64,000 nucleotides of DNA from Vespula vulgaris (GCF_905475345.1 NC_066591.1:8615001-8679000); one strand, 5' to 3'. Counted from the first letter of the stretch, positions 12,190 to 24,288 are shown. The notes: generated from the letters alone by a model not told the origin. Numbers and translations: made by a program.

Positions 12190-12620
12190 TTATGTTAGAT
12201 ATGTAAAGATGTCATGCAAGGTCAGCTTTGTGATTTACATCTGAATGATAATTTTTATTTGATATTGGGATAGATATCCCGTCGAATTTATAAATCAATA
12301 ATTATGTTCTGAAAGTATCTACTAGTAATTATATTAGATAAGTAAAGATAATATTTTATATTGTTATATTTTATTATACTATTATATCTACTAATATACT
12401 AGTATATTTACTATTATAATATCCTAGATATGTAAAGATATCGTTATGCAAGGTCAGCACTTTGTCATTTACTTTCGAGTCATATTTTTACTAGAGATTT
12501 TAAAACGGATATGTCGTCCAATTTATTAATCAAAAATTATTTCCAGAATAATATCTATGTTAGATATTGAAAGTTATGCAAAGTCAGTTTTGTGATATAC
12601 TTTCGAAAAATATCTATCAT
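12190..12620. repeat. Diverged repeat carrying a nuclear-receptor half-site
   Basis: Three related segments contain AGATATGTAAAGAT or a variant, then TATGCAAGGTCAG, then TTTGTGATTTAC. The extended half-site CAAGGTCA occurs at 12217-12224 and 12449-12456, and a mutated form (CAAAGTCA) at 12579-12586. CAAGGTCA is the type bound by FTZ-F1 and ERR-like receptors. Spacing is irregular (about 232 and 130 bp). Confidence 0.6.
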
Positions 12621-13030
12621 ATATTTTACCGAATGGATTTATTAACAACAAATCTGATAAAATCTATAATATTCGATAATAAAATGTTTTTTATTTTGAC
12701 GAAATTTTGTATAACATTAAGATTATATTTATTCGTTATATGGAAATGATTGTTGAAAAAAAATATCTTCTTTTAAAAAATAGGAGGATGAGACATCCTC
12801 ACAGCGAGGATGATATCCAATTGACCTTTTTAATTTGTTTTTTAATCCAGTTTTTAAAATTCAAAAGAGAAATAAGAAGCTTCCAATTCTCTTAATCGCT
12901 CTCGTAAGCTAGTATCGATGGACATCGACGACGTAGTCATGGGAATTTCTCAATAAACTCTTCGATCGGCCTTCCGGCAGTCAGGCTGGGTTCGTTTGAC
13001 CTACTTTCGCCCGGGCAATGACGTTGGACA

Positions 13031-13038
13031 TGACGTCA
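13031..13038. promoter_or_regulatory. CRE-type palindrome TGACGTCA (site 2)
   Basis: A perfect site in the 12.9-13.1 kb island, four bases before GGGGTGCA (13042-13049). Confidence 0.5.
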
Positions 13039-13758
13039 CACGGGGTGCAAACTAGGTCGCGAGGTTAAAGCACCCCATCGGCTTTCCTTGGATATACCTA
13101 CTTGGACGTGGACGACTCGATTCATTGAAAAAAAGAAGCACCAGAAAAACCAACATTTCTCTAACGATACTTATTCCTTCTTAGGATCTAGAAAAGATCT
13201 CTTTATCTCAATCTCTCTAATAAGTTTACTTATTATTTATTTATTTGTATATTTTTTATTCTTTTTTCTTTTTCTTTATTCTTTTTTCGAAACATCAATT
13301 GAAAGTACACGATATTAAATAGGTAACTTTTTTCTTTTTCTCAATTTCCGACAAATTCGATAAATAATTTAATAATTTATAACTACTACTATTATTATTA
13401 TTATTACTGTTATTATTATTATGCATTGGTTATATAAAATAAAATTTGATTCGAGTTTGATCGTTTTAATATAAAATTTCGAATGTGAGGTACAGACGAA
13501 TAAGGACAATAGAAATTTCTGGTTATAGAAATGGTTATAGAAATATCCGTTTGATCTTCTCTTTCTCGAAAAATTTTGGTTGAATTATAAAGGAAACAAA
13601 ATAATAGATTTGCAATCGCTTTAGCATTTTCGAAAAAGTCGAGAGAAGCGAGAAATGTTTGAAAGCCGAACGGTTGGCAAATCTCATGAATGGCCGCGTA
13701 ATGTGAATGAAGCTCCAGTAACCCAGTTTTGCTCCGTGCACCCTACATCCCCTACTCC

Positions 13759-13895
13759 TTTTCTCTCTCTCTCTCTCTCTCTTGCTCTCCTTCTCCTTCC
13801 CTCCCTCTCACCCTCTCTCTCTCTCTCTCTCTTTCTATTCGGTGCGGTGCGGTGCGATGCGATATGATGCGGTGCGGTGCGGTGTGGTGCGGTGC
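13759..13895. repeat. (CT)n tract followed by a GGTGC pentanucleotide array
   Basis: CTCT-rich sequence at 13759-13835 passes into about eleven GGTGC-like units (GGTGC, GATGC, GGTGT) at 13841-13895. The pentanucleotide part is strikingly GC-rich for this window. Open frames through both parts are low-complexity shadows. Confidence 0.85.
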
Positions 13896-13989
13896 ACAAC
13901 GGCTCCGCTAGGCTCGACGACGTTATCGTTCCTTTCTTCTCTTGCGTTGCGTTGCGTGCCTGTATTACGTCAGAAACAAATTATCGACT

Positions 13990-15330
13990 CTTACTGACAG
14001 CTAAACTAAAAATATTCATTTTTCTTTTTATATCGATCGTTATCGAAAATACGGTGAATATTCATTTTTTTATATCGATTATTATGAAAAAACATTACTG
14101 ATCATTGTCGATGATCTTAAGAAATGTACAAGTTCTTTTGCTTTTTTTTTATGTAAAGATTTTTTTGTTTCTTTTCTGTAAAGATCGATGAAAAAATGAT
14201 AAACTTGATATGAAAATGTGGATGAACTTCTTGATGATTATAACTGATAATGTTAGTAAATTGTAAATAAGTGAAGATCGATGAAAAATTAATAAATTTA
14301 GAAATTTGTGAATTTTTGAATCGATTGATATGAAAACACGGATATTTTTGTTGATCATTGTCTATAATTTTAGAAAATGTACGAGATTATTGGAGGTACT
14401 TTTTTTTTTAATGGATTTAAGTAGAGATGGATGAAAAAACTTTTTAATTTAAAGATTTGTGATTTTTCATATTGATCAATATGAAAATATGGATAACATT
14501 CTTGTTGTTACTGTCAATGATTTTAGGAAATATATGAAATTATTGGGAATTCTTTGCCTAAGGATAGGCAAGTAAAAATCAATAAAAAATTGATAAATTT
14601 AGGGATTTGTAAGTTTTTGCATTGATCGATATGAAAATATAAACACAATTTTGTTTCATGATTGTCGATCATCTCAAAAAATGAACGAGATTTTTGGTAG
14701 TTCTTTTCTAAAGGACTAACAAGTAAAGAGCGATAAAAAATTGATAGATTTAAAAATTTGTGATTTTTCGTATTAATCGATATGAAAATAAGGGCAAATA
14801 ACGCATGTAATCTGTTACAATCTTTTCTGCTTTTTATGCCAAAATGATAAAAAAATAAAGATCGATATGAAAACGATAAACTCAGTAAATTTTGAGATTT
14901 TTAATGCTTGATATAGATCAGAATGATAAAAAGTACAATGATACATAAATCATAGTCTTTTCAAAATTTATGAAATTTGTAATTCATAACATCGATCAAA
15001 ATCAACACACACTAATCCATGGATCATAATTAATGATCTTACGAAACCCATGAAATTTATAATTCCTGATATCGATTAGAATCAACACATGATAATTCAT
15101 AGATTATTAACTATGATCTTAAAAAATGTAACGAATTTGTGATTATCGAATACATAATATCAATCAAAATCGATACACAATAATTCATTCATAGATCCGA
15201 TCTTGCAAAACGTCGGAAATTCGGATTCTTGATCCGAATTAAAAGCACAATAATTCATTCATAGATTCCGATCAATGATTTTACAAAATATAAAGAATTC
15301 TTAATATTTTCTAATCGATCAGAATGTGAT
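13990..15330. repeat. Decayed tandem repeat array, about 150-bp then about 80-bp units
   Basis: The marker GATATGAAAA recurs near 14208, 14327, 14477, 14628 and 14778, mostly about 150 bp apart. It is embedded in a unit that also contains AAAGATCGATGAAAAA, AAATTTGTGATTTTTC and ATTGTCGATGATTTTA. From about 14900 the array shifts to a shorter related unit marked by ATCAACACACAATAATTCAT, near 15000, 15080, 15168 and 15240. Divergence is high, so the array is old. Confidence 0.75.
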
Positions 15331-15561
15331 CACCTTCGAAATCACAATCGATTATCTAACAAGACGTACTTTTTGCAATATTTATTTAAAAAAAAGAATA
15401 AAGTAAAGATCGACGATCAAACGAGTAAGGATCGAGAAAAAAGAGTGACGGATTCTAAAAGCTTGAAGATTTCGCCGCTCGATCTGGAAAAGGAATGAGA
15501 AGGGATGGGAAGGGAAAGGAAGGCAAGGGAAGGAAAGGAAGGGACGTGGTGTGCACGCGAA

Positions 15562-15569
15562 TGACGTCA
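15562..15569. promoter_or_regulatory. CRE-type palindrome TGACGTCA (site 3)
   Basis: A perfect site in a GC-rich island (15430-15780). GGGGTGCA follows at 15614-15621 and an inverted CCAAT (ATTGG) lies close by. Confidence 0.5.
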
Positions 15570-16034
15570 GAGGACGAGGCAGGTCGTCGAACCGCCATTG
15601 GCGAGCGAGCAAAGGGGTGCATCGACCTGGAACCCCGGCAGCCCTCGGCAACACCCGGCAGCCCCCGACTTTCCCGCGCTCCCACCTCGAGTAAAAGGAG
15701 GAGCCGATTGGAGGAGATGAAGGAGGTGAAGGAGAGGAAACCATCCTCGATCAAGCATCACGTCGAGAAATTCGACGAAATTCAATCAAAAAATCTAACC
15801 CTAATCGATCCAAAATCCTTCCTTTGTTATAAAATTTGTATTATTTCGATCGATATGACGTATAAAATAAATTACAATATATATATAATTATAAATATAT
15901 ATGTATAATTTCTAAATATATATATATATATTTAGAAATATATTTATAACGTATATGTTATGGAATATTTTTATATACGTTCGTCACATAAGATTAATCA
16001 TTTTATTAATTAATTAAATCATTTTATATATGGG

Positions 16035-16088
<54 letters not shown>
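16035..16088. repeat. (TA)n microsatellite
   Basis: A pure TA dinucleotide run in AT-rich DNA. Confidence 0.95.
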
Positions 16089-16091
<3 letters not shown>

Positions 16092-16581
16092 AATAGGTAT
16101 TAGGTATTACCACTACATTTGAAATCACATATTAGAAATGACAAAAATCAAAAATATTATTTTTCAAACAACTTAAATTAACTTTGAATGATATAATGAT
16201 ATGAAATAATGTCCTAACGAAAAAAATATCGTATTTTAATATAAAAGTATAACAAATATACAATAATAATAAATATACAAAGTGCATAAATCAATTATAA
16301 ATTTATTAACCAATTAAGGAAAGAAAACAGGAAAATAATAAAAAGAAATAGTTGATAAATATAAGAAGCAAATTGGTTTGATCGAATCGAAGTGGAAAAA
16401 GTCAACGTAGTATCAGACACGAGACCAGAAACTTTTGTCGAAAGTTTATTGAAACGTCCTCGGCTCTCTTTTCGTCCTGATTTACCTTAAGATACGTAAA
16501 AGAAAAAACGCTTACATCCACCCTTTGACCCTTTTCGCCGAGCGATTGGCAACGAAGTGAGAGAGCGATCGAGAAAGAGCG

Positions 16582-16584
<3 letters not shown>

Positions 16585-16622
<38 letters not shown>
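16585..16622. repeat. (GA)n microsatellite
   Basis: A pure GAGA run in the island that carries CRE site 4. Confidence 0.92.
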
Positions 16623-16625
<3 letters not shown>

Positions 16626-16685
16626 AGAGAAAGACAGTGGGTCGAAGGGCCACGTGGTGCGGCGCGCGCGGGATAATCAATGCAA

Positions 16686-16693
16686 TGACGTCA
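16686..16693. promoter_or_regulatory. CRE-type palindrome TGACGTCA (site 4)
   Basis: A perfect site inside CAATGACGTCATTG, with CACGTG and GC-rich sequence 20-45 bp to the left. The island around it (16540-16830) is among the most GC-rich in the window. Confidence 0.5.
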
Positions 16694-18436
16694 TTGAGCT
16701 CTCCACCAATCCAACGATAGCTCCATTCAAACCCGCTAGCCTCGGCCGCCGAGTGGAAACTCGCTGACTTCCATCGGACTTTGGCCCGACTGCAGTTCGG
16801 CCTCGACCACTGAGACGCGCGTCGTACAATTTCGAAGCTGAACGCGGATTCTATTTTCTAATTATTAACTTTTTCTTTTTTTCTTTCTTTCTTCCCTTCC
16901 TGAACACATTTAAAGAATCTGTTAAACGATAAAAAATTTTTTTTTAATATTATGATATATCGTTTAAAAAGAAAAAAAATATATATATATTAATATATAT
17001 TAATTTTATTTAGATATCTTTGATATATTCTTAAGAAGATAGTATTTTACGTAACAAATCATTTTTATTAGAATTATTTGTAATTTAAAAAAAAAAGGAA
17101 TCGAAGTAATTGATGAAAGAGTATTATGAATTGTATCGATCGATCTCGAACTCTCAACGTTTTTGAAATAACGAAGGAAGAAAGGGAGAAAGAAATGAAA
17201 GAGTAGAAGAAAGTTATTCGAAACTTGCCAACGAGATTTGTCACTTTTCGCAACCGTCTGGTCTGCACTTGTTGAGAGAAATTCCACATACCGAAGGTAA
17301 ACTACTGTGGATCTCATCTCTTCTAAAGATGGGTGAGTCAAACGTTCAAATACCATAGAACAATTTTAAACGTGTTAAGATATTTATTAAGATATCTGTT
17401 AGGGGTAGTTTTAACTCTTGTCGCTGCATTCCCTTCCTAACATTCTTTATTCCTACAAGCACGCACGCACGTACGTACGCACGCATGCACATAAATAAAA
17501 ATTCTATTCTTTCTATTCTTAAAAAAAAAATTAATTTTTTGATTAATTTAAAGAAAAAAAATCTTGCTTTTTTTCGATCGAAAACTTATAGAAAATAACG
17601 TACAGTACATTACTATTTCGAAGAACGAACACGTGGCAGGGTCGAGAGACCCAAACACACGCCCACACAGAATACTCGGCAGACGAGCCGCCCACGTTTC
17701 GGAAAATCACGTAGCCAATCTTTTCTCCGAATCGTGAAAGAGCGCATATCGAACTTTTCTAACTCATCCTTCAATAGATCGACCTTCGAATATCAAAGTT
17801 ATTACTGACGATTACCGATTCTCGTTCTTCGATTAATATCTATACCTATTTATAAATTCAGAATATTTTCAATTCAGAATTTTTTCAAACAAAAATTACA
17901 AAAAAAATAAAAGATTCTTTTTTTTTACGATCGAATGCAACTATGACGACGCATTGCGGGCACGTCGTCAAACTAATTTCTTTTCGAAGAAAAATTAGAA
18001 AAAAAGAAAAAGAAAAACTAAATAGAAGATGGAAAGATTATTGTCATCCTTAGAGATACATATATACATATATACATATATATATATGTATATATATATA
18101 TATAGATATATATACATACACATATACATACATGTATATATATGAAAAATGATCGAATAAAGAGAGAAAAAAAAATGGATGATATCGAACCTCTTTCAGA
18201 AATATCGAAAAGCGTTAGGAAATAAGTAAAAATTTTCACGGTTGTCGTTTAGCCCATCGTTAATTGGGTCAAAATATGGTGCGTTTCTCTCTCATCCTCT
18301 CTCGTCATCCTGCGGCCAGTCCCACTGTATTCTCTTCGCCCCTCCACTCTCCTGGCCCTTTTCCTTGAAATGAACGTCACGTCGGGGGAGGCTATGACGT
18401 CGGTAAATGCAGTCGCAGGATTGGCCAGGAGCTCGT

Positions 18437-18444
18437 TGACGTCA
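18437..18444. promoter_or_regulatory. CRE-type palindrome TGACGTCA (site 5)
   Basis: A perfect site with a seven-of-eight match (TGACGTCG) 42 bp to the left at 18395-18402. GGGTGCA occurs to the right at 18558-18564 and 18581-18587. Confidence 0.5.
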
Positions 18445-19609
18445 CGGGGCAGAACCTCTATATGCGCTTGCACCTCACTTCCCCTTTCCTCTCATCGTCC
18501 TCTTCCGCCGGTCTCTTCTCTTCTACCACCACTATCGTCGCCGCCACTGCTTGCGGAGGGTGCAAGTAGTCATCGCGAAAGGGTGCATGCCGGTTCAAAG
18601 CCCCAGTTTTCCAAGGCTGCCCGATCTGGTAGGTCGCCCTTCTCTTTCTCTCTTTCTCTTTCTTTCTACATAGATATAGACATATATATATATATATATC
18701 TTTCTGTCTCTCTCTTTTGCCTTGACTATCATCTTCCATACGCTATAGACGAATCATTCATCGTTTCCTTTCTTCTTAAAAGTACTTAATACTTTGTAAA
18801 ATAACAAAATCATAGCATGTTAGAAATTATAGAATAAACTTAATCTATAATCAATAGATACGACATTCTGATTCGTCCGACTTCTTTTTAATATTTTACA
18901 AGATATATATATATATGTTTTTGTGTGTGTGTGTATATATACATATTCTATCGTCATCTTGTATCTACCTCGAACCTCGAGTTTCGACCTCATCGACGTC
19001 GCTCGATCTTTTTCTTAAAGTAGGTCGTTCATAAAGGTGCTTATCTAGATCGTCTTTACGTCTCACGTTCGAGGAGTTGTTCTATTCATCCCCCGCACCC
19101 CCACTATTCCTCCCCTCCTCCCTCCTTCTCATCGTACTTAGTTTACAACACTTTCGCGAATCAAGTTTTTTACTTTTTCCTTTTTCTCTCTCTCTTTCTT
19201 AGATAACATCGAGTTCTATCCAAAGTAATTTAAGAAATCCTTTTTTCTTAAATGAAATTTCGTTTGATAAATTAATATCAATTCGATAATAAAATGATAA
19301 TCGAACGATAATCTTAAGTTAAATTTTGTTAACGAAATAAAAAAAAAAGAAGGATTCTTAAGGTGGTGAAAAAAGAAATATTTAGGATAAAAATTTGCAA
19401 GAGATTAGGTTCGGGATGAAATAATGTCGAGGTTTTCATAAATAAAGTCCCATTGAAGAGAATTCCACGGAAGGATGGAGTACCATGACCCGATGACCCA
19501 CATATCCCATGACTTGCGTCATTCACAATCTCTCCCCACCAAAAGCCACGACAACGACACGCATCTGAAAGAGGGAAGGTTGGAAGAGAGAAAGAAGCAG
19601 TGTGTATGT

Positions 19610-19656
<47 letters not shown>

Positions 19657-19966
19657 GTAGCCAAGGATGTTTGTGATAGCAGAGTGTAAAAGAGAGAGAA
19701 AGACAGACAAATCGGAGGCACGCTACACCAAAGCACTTCTATCGAACAACGATGTCCACTTTCGATTATTCGTTTCAAGGACGCTAAGTGTCATCTTATA
19801 CGTTATATCCGCAAGTGTTGAGTGCATAAGTGTATTTATTCACGTTTTATTAAATTATGATCATTTTCTTATAAAAGAAATTATTATACATTTCTTATAA
19901 AAGAAAATGATCTCTTAAAATGAATATAAAAAAAATTGATTTTTTCTTCAAACTTATGCTTTTTTC

Positions 19967-20015
<49 letters not shown>

Positions 20016-20675
20016 CATAGTTATTTATTTATTTGTTTGTTCGTTTTTTTATTTTTTTTATTAGTTTGTTTTATATTTGTGTATTGTATTAATTTTTCTG
20101 AAAACATTTTTTTTGAAGGAAATACAGAGTATATGATCGAAACAGCGAATAAAATTTGCAAAGTAAAATAGAAGCACAGTAGGGAAATTATTGTCTTTTT
20201 ACTGTAAGATTTGTGGATGGGTACCATGGTGTGCCGTTGCTTGGCAACCCATCCTGGGTCAATGGGATACGCGTTCGCGAGAAAAAGTAGGTCAACCTAT
20301 GAGATCTTCGCGTCTTCTTGAGTTCTTACAACGAGAAAGTAGACGAATGAATAAAAAAAAATGTATCTTTCTTCTTTCTCACAATTACTATTAATCTTAG
20401 AAAAAAAGTCTAGGCTAATTTTTTTATACGAGTGAAATTATAATATAATATACATTTCGATTGATAATAACTCTCTAAATAATATATTTCAATAATAATT
20501 CTCTTTAAATAATATTAACGAAGAATAATCATGTGAATCGTGAAAAAAGAAAAAATTAAAAAAAAGAGTAAAGACAAAAAAGTGAAATGTCAATGATTAT
20601 ACTAATTATAGTTCGAGCCTTAGTCCTCGTTAGGCATGTAATCTACTCTTTACACGCTTCAATTCCTCGCTTAAC

Positions 20676-20911
20676 ACTATTCTTGTGACATCGATATTAC
20701 TCCTGGATGAGTCATACTAATGGTTAAAGTTGTTGCTTCTATTTTTGAGTATTTTATATTACAAAAAAGAAAAGAAAAAAATTCAACCGTACGATTACTC
20801 GACGACATTTTCAAAAGAAGAATGTCAAATCTTGTGACATCGACATTTTATTCTAACGAGCGATTCTAACGGTCAAAGTTGTTGCATCTATTTTTAAATA
20901 TTTTTTAAAGG
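20676..20911. repeat. Direct duplication, about 152-bp spacing
   Basis: Two copies, near 20680-20755 and 20832-20905, share CTTGTGACATCGA and then GTCAAAGTTGTTGC-TCTATTTTT with few changes. The second copy runs directly into a MITE copy. Confidence 0.65.
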
Positions 20912-20927
20912 GTGTACCAAAGATTTT

Positions 20928-21134
20928 CAAATAGATCAAAAATTCCTAAATGTTTTTAAAAATCAATTACTTTTTTCTCGATTAAACGTTTTAGACTACT
21001 TTTATTCCGGATTACAAAAAAATTTCTATAATTTTGTAACTTTACAATATGAAAAATGAATTAACTTAAGAAGTACTCAAGAAAGAGCAATCGATTTTTA
21101 AAAATTATTTAAGAACTTTTGATCCCACCATGTA
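20928..21134. mobile_element. MITE copy 2 of a TA-flanked family
   Basis: Internal arms match the family: AAAAATCAATTAC to the left, and AAGAGCAATCGATTTTTAAA, then AACTTTTGATCCCACCATG, to the right. The left terminus is worn, so that boundary is approximate. Confidence 0.6.
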
Positions 21135-21366
21135 CTAAAAGAAGAAAAAAATACAAAAAAAATATATAAAACGTCTTTTGAAGTGTAGAAAAAATTAATT
21201 TGATAAATAGTCGACAATAATTGGAAGGAAAAGATCTTATGAAAAAAAAAAAGAAAAAGGGAAAGAAAAAAAAATTCTTCAAATAAGATCAAAAAGTAAG
21301 TCGCCCTTGGCTCATCTTCGCGATCTCTCCTACTAACCCGAATACCTATACGGAAGGTGACGCGCG

Positions 21367-21376
21367 CTATTTATAG
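21367..21376. promoter_or_regulatory. Perfect MEF2-consensus site
   Basis: CTATTTATAG fits CTA(A/T)4TAG and sits in a GC-richer island (21300-21450). MEF2 is the main muscle MADS factor and troponin I genes are known targets. The distance to the troponin I coding exons is about 14 kb. It could equally serve as a TATA-like element for an unseen transcript. Confidence 0.35.
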
Positions 21377-22197
21377 AACCACCCCCGACGAACGACCCCA
21401 CTACGAATGCTACGTGACAAAGATCTGCGCTAGGCGCAAAGGAAAATTTAATCGTCTGGTATTTTTATTACCAGGCTTATCTACCTTATAATACATATTT
21501 TACATAATGTAGATATATACATATATATTGGATTGATTAATAGGTATTGTTAACATTTCTTTTTAATATCTTTTATGTTAATAAGTAATAATATTAATCC
21601 ATTATTTTTAATTAAAAATTTCACACAAATAACAATGTTATTTGTATATTCAAAATTATTAATGTTTAATAAGTATAAATTATATTTAGTAGAGTATTAT
21701 ACTACTATTGTAGTAGTAGTATATTTATTTTATCAATGTAGTATAGTTTACAATTTTTATAATTATTACTATATTGAATTTTTACTAATATTAATTACGG
21801 TACTATAATAATAGATAGATTACTAGATTATAGTACTATATTAAATATAATATTATAACTCTGGTATATTATATAATTTTTTGATAAATTAGAAAAATTG
21901 AGTTATAGAAGATTAGAAATTATCAGATATAAAGGATTCGCGAGAAGAAATTATTTTAAATACTATTTTAGGTTTATAATTATTTAAAAAAAAAATTCGA
22001 ATCACTTATTATGACTAAAATGATTTCCTTAGGTTTTTTTAGTGCAGTTAATATTAGAAAGAAAAAAGTTGATCAATGATTAAACAAAAATTAATTGACT
22101 AAACAAATTTTCAAATTACATATATTCAATTTTAAATTTTATACCTTTCTCTATAACTTGCCCGAATTTATCAGCTAAATAACAAAATTTACTTCTC

Positions 22198-22200
<3 letters not shown>

Positions 22201-22236
<36 letters not shown>
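22201..22236. repeat. (CT)n microsatellite
   Basis: A pure CTCT run in non-coding DNA. Confidence 0.93.
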
Positions 22237-22239
<3 letters not shown>

Positions 22240-22916
22240 CATTTCAATTTTCATCCCTTCTATTGCTTAGGTTCTTTACGTACTACTCTTTATTGATATA
22301 TCGTATCGTCTCTTTTCAAGATAGCAGAGAATGAGTTCATTGCCCTGGCGCAAGCGTATTGCACTCTGACATTGTCGTCAGAAGCGACATTTTAGCACGT
22401 CATCGATGTAACGCGATTATAAACATTATCATTATCGGTCCAGCTATATATTCGATGATTAGAGAGAAAAAAAAAGAGAACGTATCTATGTCGTCAATGA
22501 TGACGACAATCGACATCATATAGATAACGTAATAAATTATTATTATCATTATCGCCATTATCTAGAGTCAATTAAGTGTAGAATTGCATCATAAATATTA
22601 TGAGGGATGAACACCATTATACTAATTTAAGTACTCATTTGTGAAAAGATCGAGTTAAGGACTTGAATCGGGCGCACGGGATCCGAATATGAATCTAGAT
22701 ATAACACCCAATATATCTCATAAATATCTTAAACAAGATAAACGTGATTGATATCGTAAATGGAAAATTGGATATAAATTTTTTAAACAAAAAGATACAA
22801 TGATAATAAATTTATATACTTATTTGATTTGCGATCAAATAAAAATTCGTTATAAATTATTAAATGATACATAATGAAAATTTAGATTACAAAAAAAAAT
22901 AAATAAATAAATAAAT

Positions 22917-23130
22917 AGTGATTTCAGCAAATAAAGGAGACGCTCTCTTTCTCCCTCTAAGAGATGAAGGAAAGAACGTGGAAATCCATGGAACTGATAC
23001 GAAACTGCAATACCGAGGTAGGTCGATAAGAGTTCACTGGGCACACATTAGTGCACAGTGGTTGGATAGTGCAGAAGTTGGTAAATGCAGCGAAAGACAA
23101 ATGTTTCTGACACGTTGGTAAAACCGTATT
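22917..23130 (+). other. Possible untranslated exon or conserved element
   Basis: A sequence of higher complexity starts after an acceptor-like gatttcag and contains a donor-like GAG/gtaggt near 23015. A 67-codon frame crosses it, but no protein family is recognisable. It lies 4.4 kb upstream of the mir-210 promoter on the same strand. It may be an exon of an unseen transcript or an enhancer. Confidence 0.25.
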
Positions 23131-23584
23131 ACAGGATTACGTATCGATAAACGTGATAAAGAATTGCATTATTCAAAGAGTAACGACCCGCGACCATTTT
23201 CTTAGACATCTTTAGACACATCGATAACTATCGCCATGTCCGACCTAATCTATGACTATTCTACTCGAAGCTAAATAAGTAGAGAATGGACGTACGGACA
23301 TCGTTGTTTCATTTTTTTCTTGTTTCCTTCCTTTTATTTATATTTTATCGGAAAATTTATCATATTGTTTCTCTTTTTTATATATATAAAAAATATATTT
23401 TTGTTAAAAATCTATTTAAAAAGGTATATATATATATATATATTCATATATATCATCATCTAATTCGAGTCTGCTTGAAATTCGATAAATATTATATAAT
23501 TTTACAAAATTGTAAATAAATCATTTACAAATGAAAAGATTTATCGAAAATTATAAAATATATATAAATATAAATATACGTGTA

Positions 23585-23725
23585 CATAACGAGGATTGAA
23601 TAAACAGATCTTTAACGATCCAATTCAAATCCATTGGAAGATAAATATCACATATTTTTGCAAAAAATAATTAAACTATCATTGCAAGTAACAAAATATA
23701 TTGATCAAATCTGTGAAATAAATAA

Positions 23726-23756
<31 letters not shown>

Positions 23757-23900
23757 ACGAAGGTTGAATAAATAAATTTCTAATGATCTAATTTAGGGAT
23801 TTATAGGATCTGTCCGAAGATCAATGGATTTATAAATATCACATATTTTTGCAAAAAAAAATAAAAAAAAGAAATAAATTACTGTTATAAAATGTGAAAA
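23585..23900. repeat. Tandem duplication, about 170-bp unit
   Basis: Two copies begin ATAACGAGGATTGAATAAA and ATAACGAAGGTTGAATAAA (near 23586 and 23754). Both contain AAATATCACATATTTTTGCA. A (TA)n run separates them. Confidence 0.65.
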
Positions 23901-24028
23901 CAAAGATCATTTAACATTCACTAGATCTATTGATCCTCGAAAAAAGCGGAAAAAGAAAAGAAAAAAAAAAAGAAACATATGATATTTCTACGCCAATGAA
24001 ATTGACAAGGCTTCCCGTGGGGTAGCTA

Positions 24029-24038
24029 GGATTAATCC
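24029..24038. promoter_or_regulatory. Palindromic K50-homeodomain site GGATTAATCC
   Basis: Two inverted TAATCC cores overlap, the preferred target of Otd/Crx-type homeodomains. The site lies in a compact GC-richer island (23995-24130), 3.5 kb upstream of the mir-210 promoter. Otd drives photoreceptor programmes in insects and miR-210 is known to be enriched in fly photoreceptors, so the placement is suggestive only. Confidence 0.35.
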
Positions 24039-24288
24039 CGTTTACTTCGGGCAGATTTAAGGCTTCTTATGCAACTTTACGTCCGGAAGAACCTACGCTA
24101 TTGGTCTCCGAACGTATTTTCACAAAAAGAGACGAATAATATCCTTTAATTATTCCTAATTACATATCTGCATATACATATATATATATGTGTGTGTGTA
24201 TGTATATATATATATCTTACTTATAAGAATTAATCATCGATCGTTTTTTCTTTTTAGTATTATTTTATAAAACGTTAGAATAAAGTAA

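Noticed and set aside
13990..15330. Possible CRISPR-like or centromeric array
   Set aside because: Copies are very diverged, the unit length changes, and the block is only 1.3 kb between unique islands.
15455..15908. Overlapping 99-137 codon frames on both strands in a GC-rich island
   Set aside because: Low complexity and no family on either strand; the open frames follow from purine/pyrimidine bias around a CRE site.
18370..18789. 139-codon plus-strand frame next to CRE site 5
   Set aside because: No recognisable domain, Ser/Pro-rich by composition, and runs into microsatellite sequence.
22850..23121. Overlapping frames of 64 and 67 codons as genes
   Set aside because: No family recognised on either strand; listed only as a possible untranslated exon or element.
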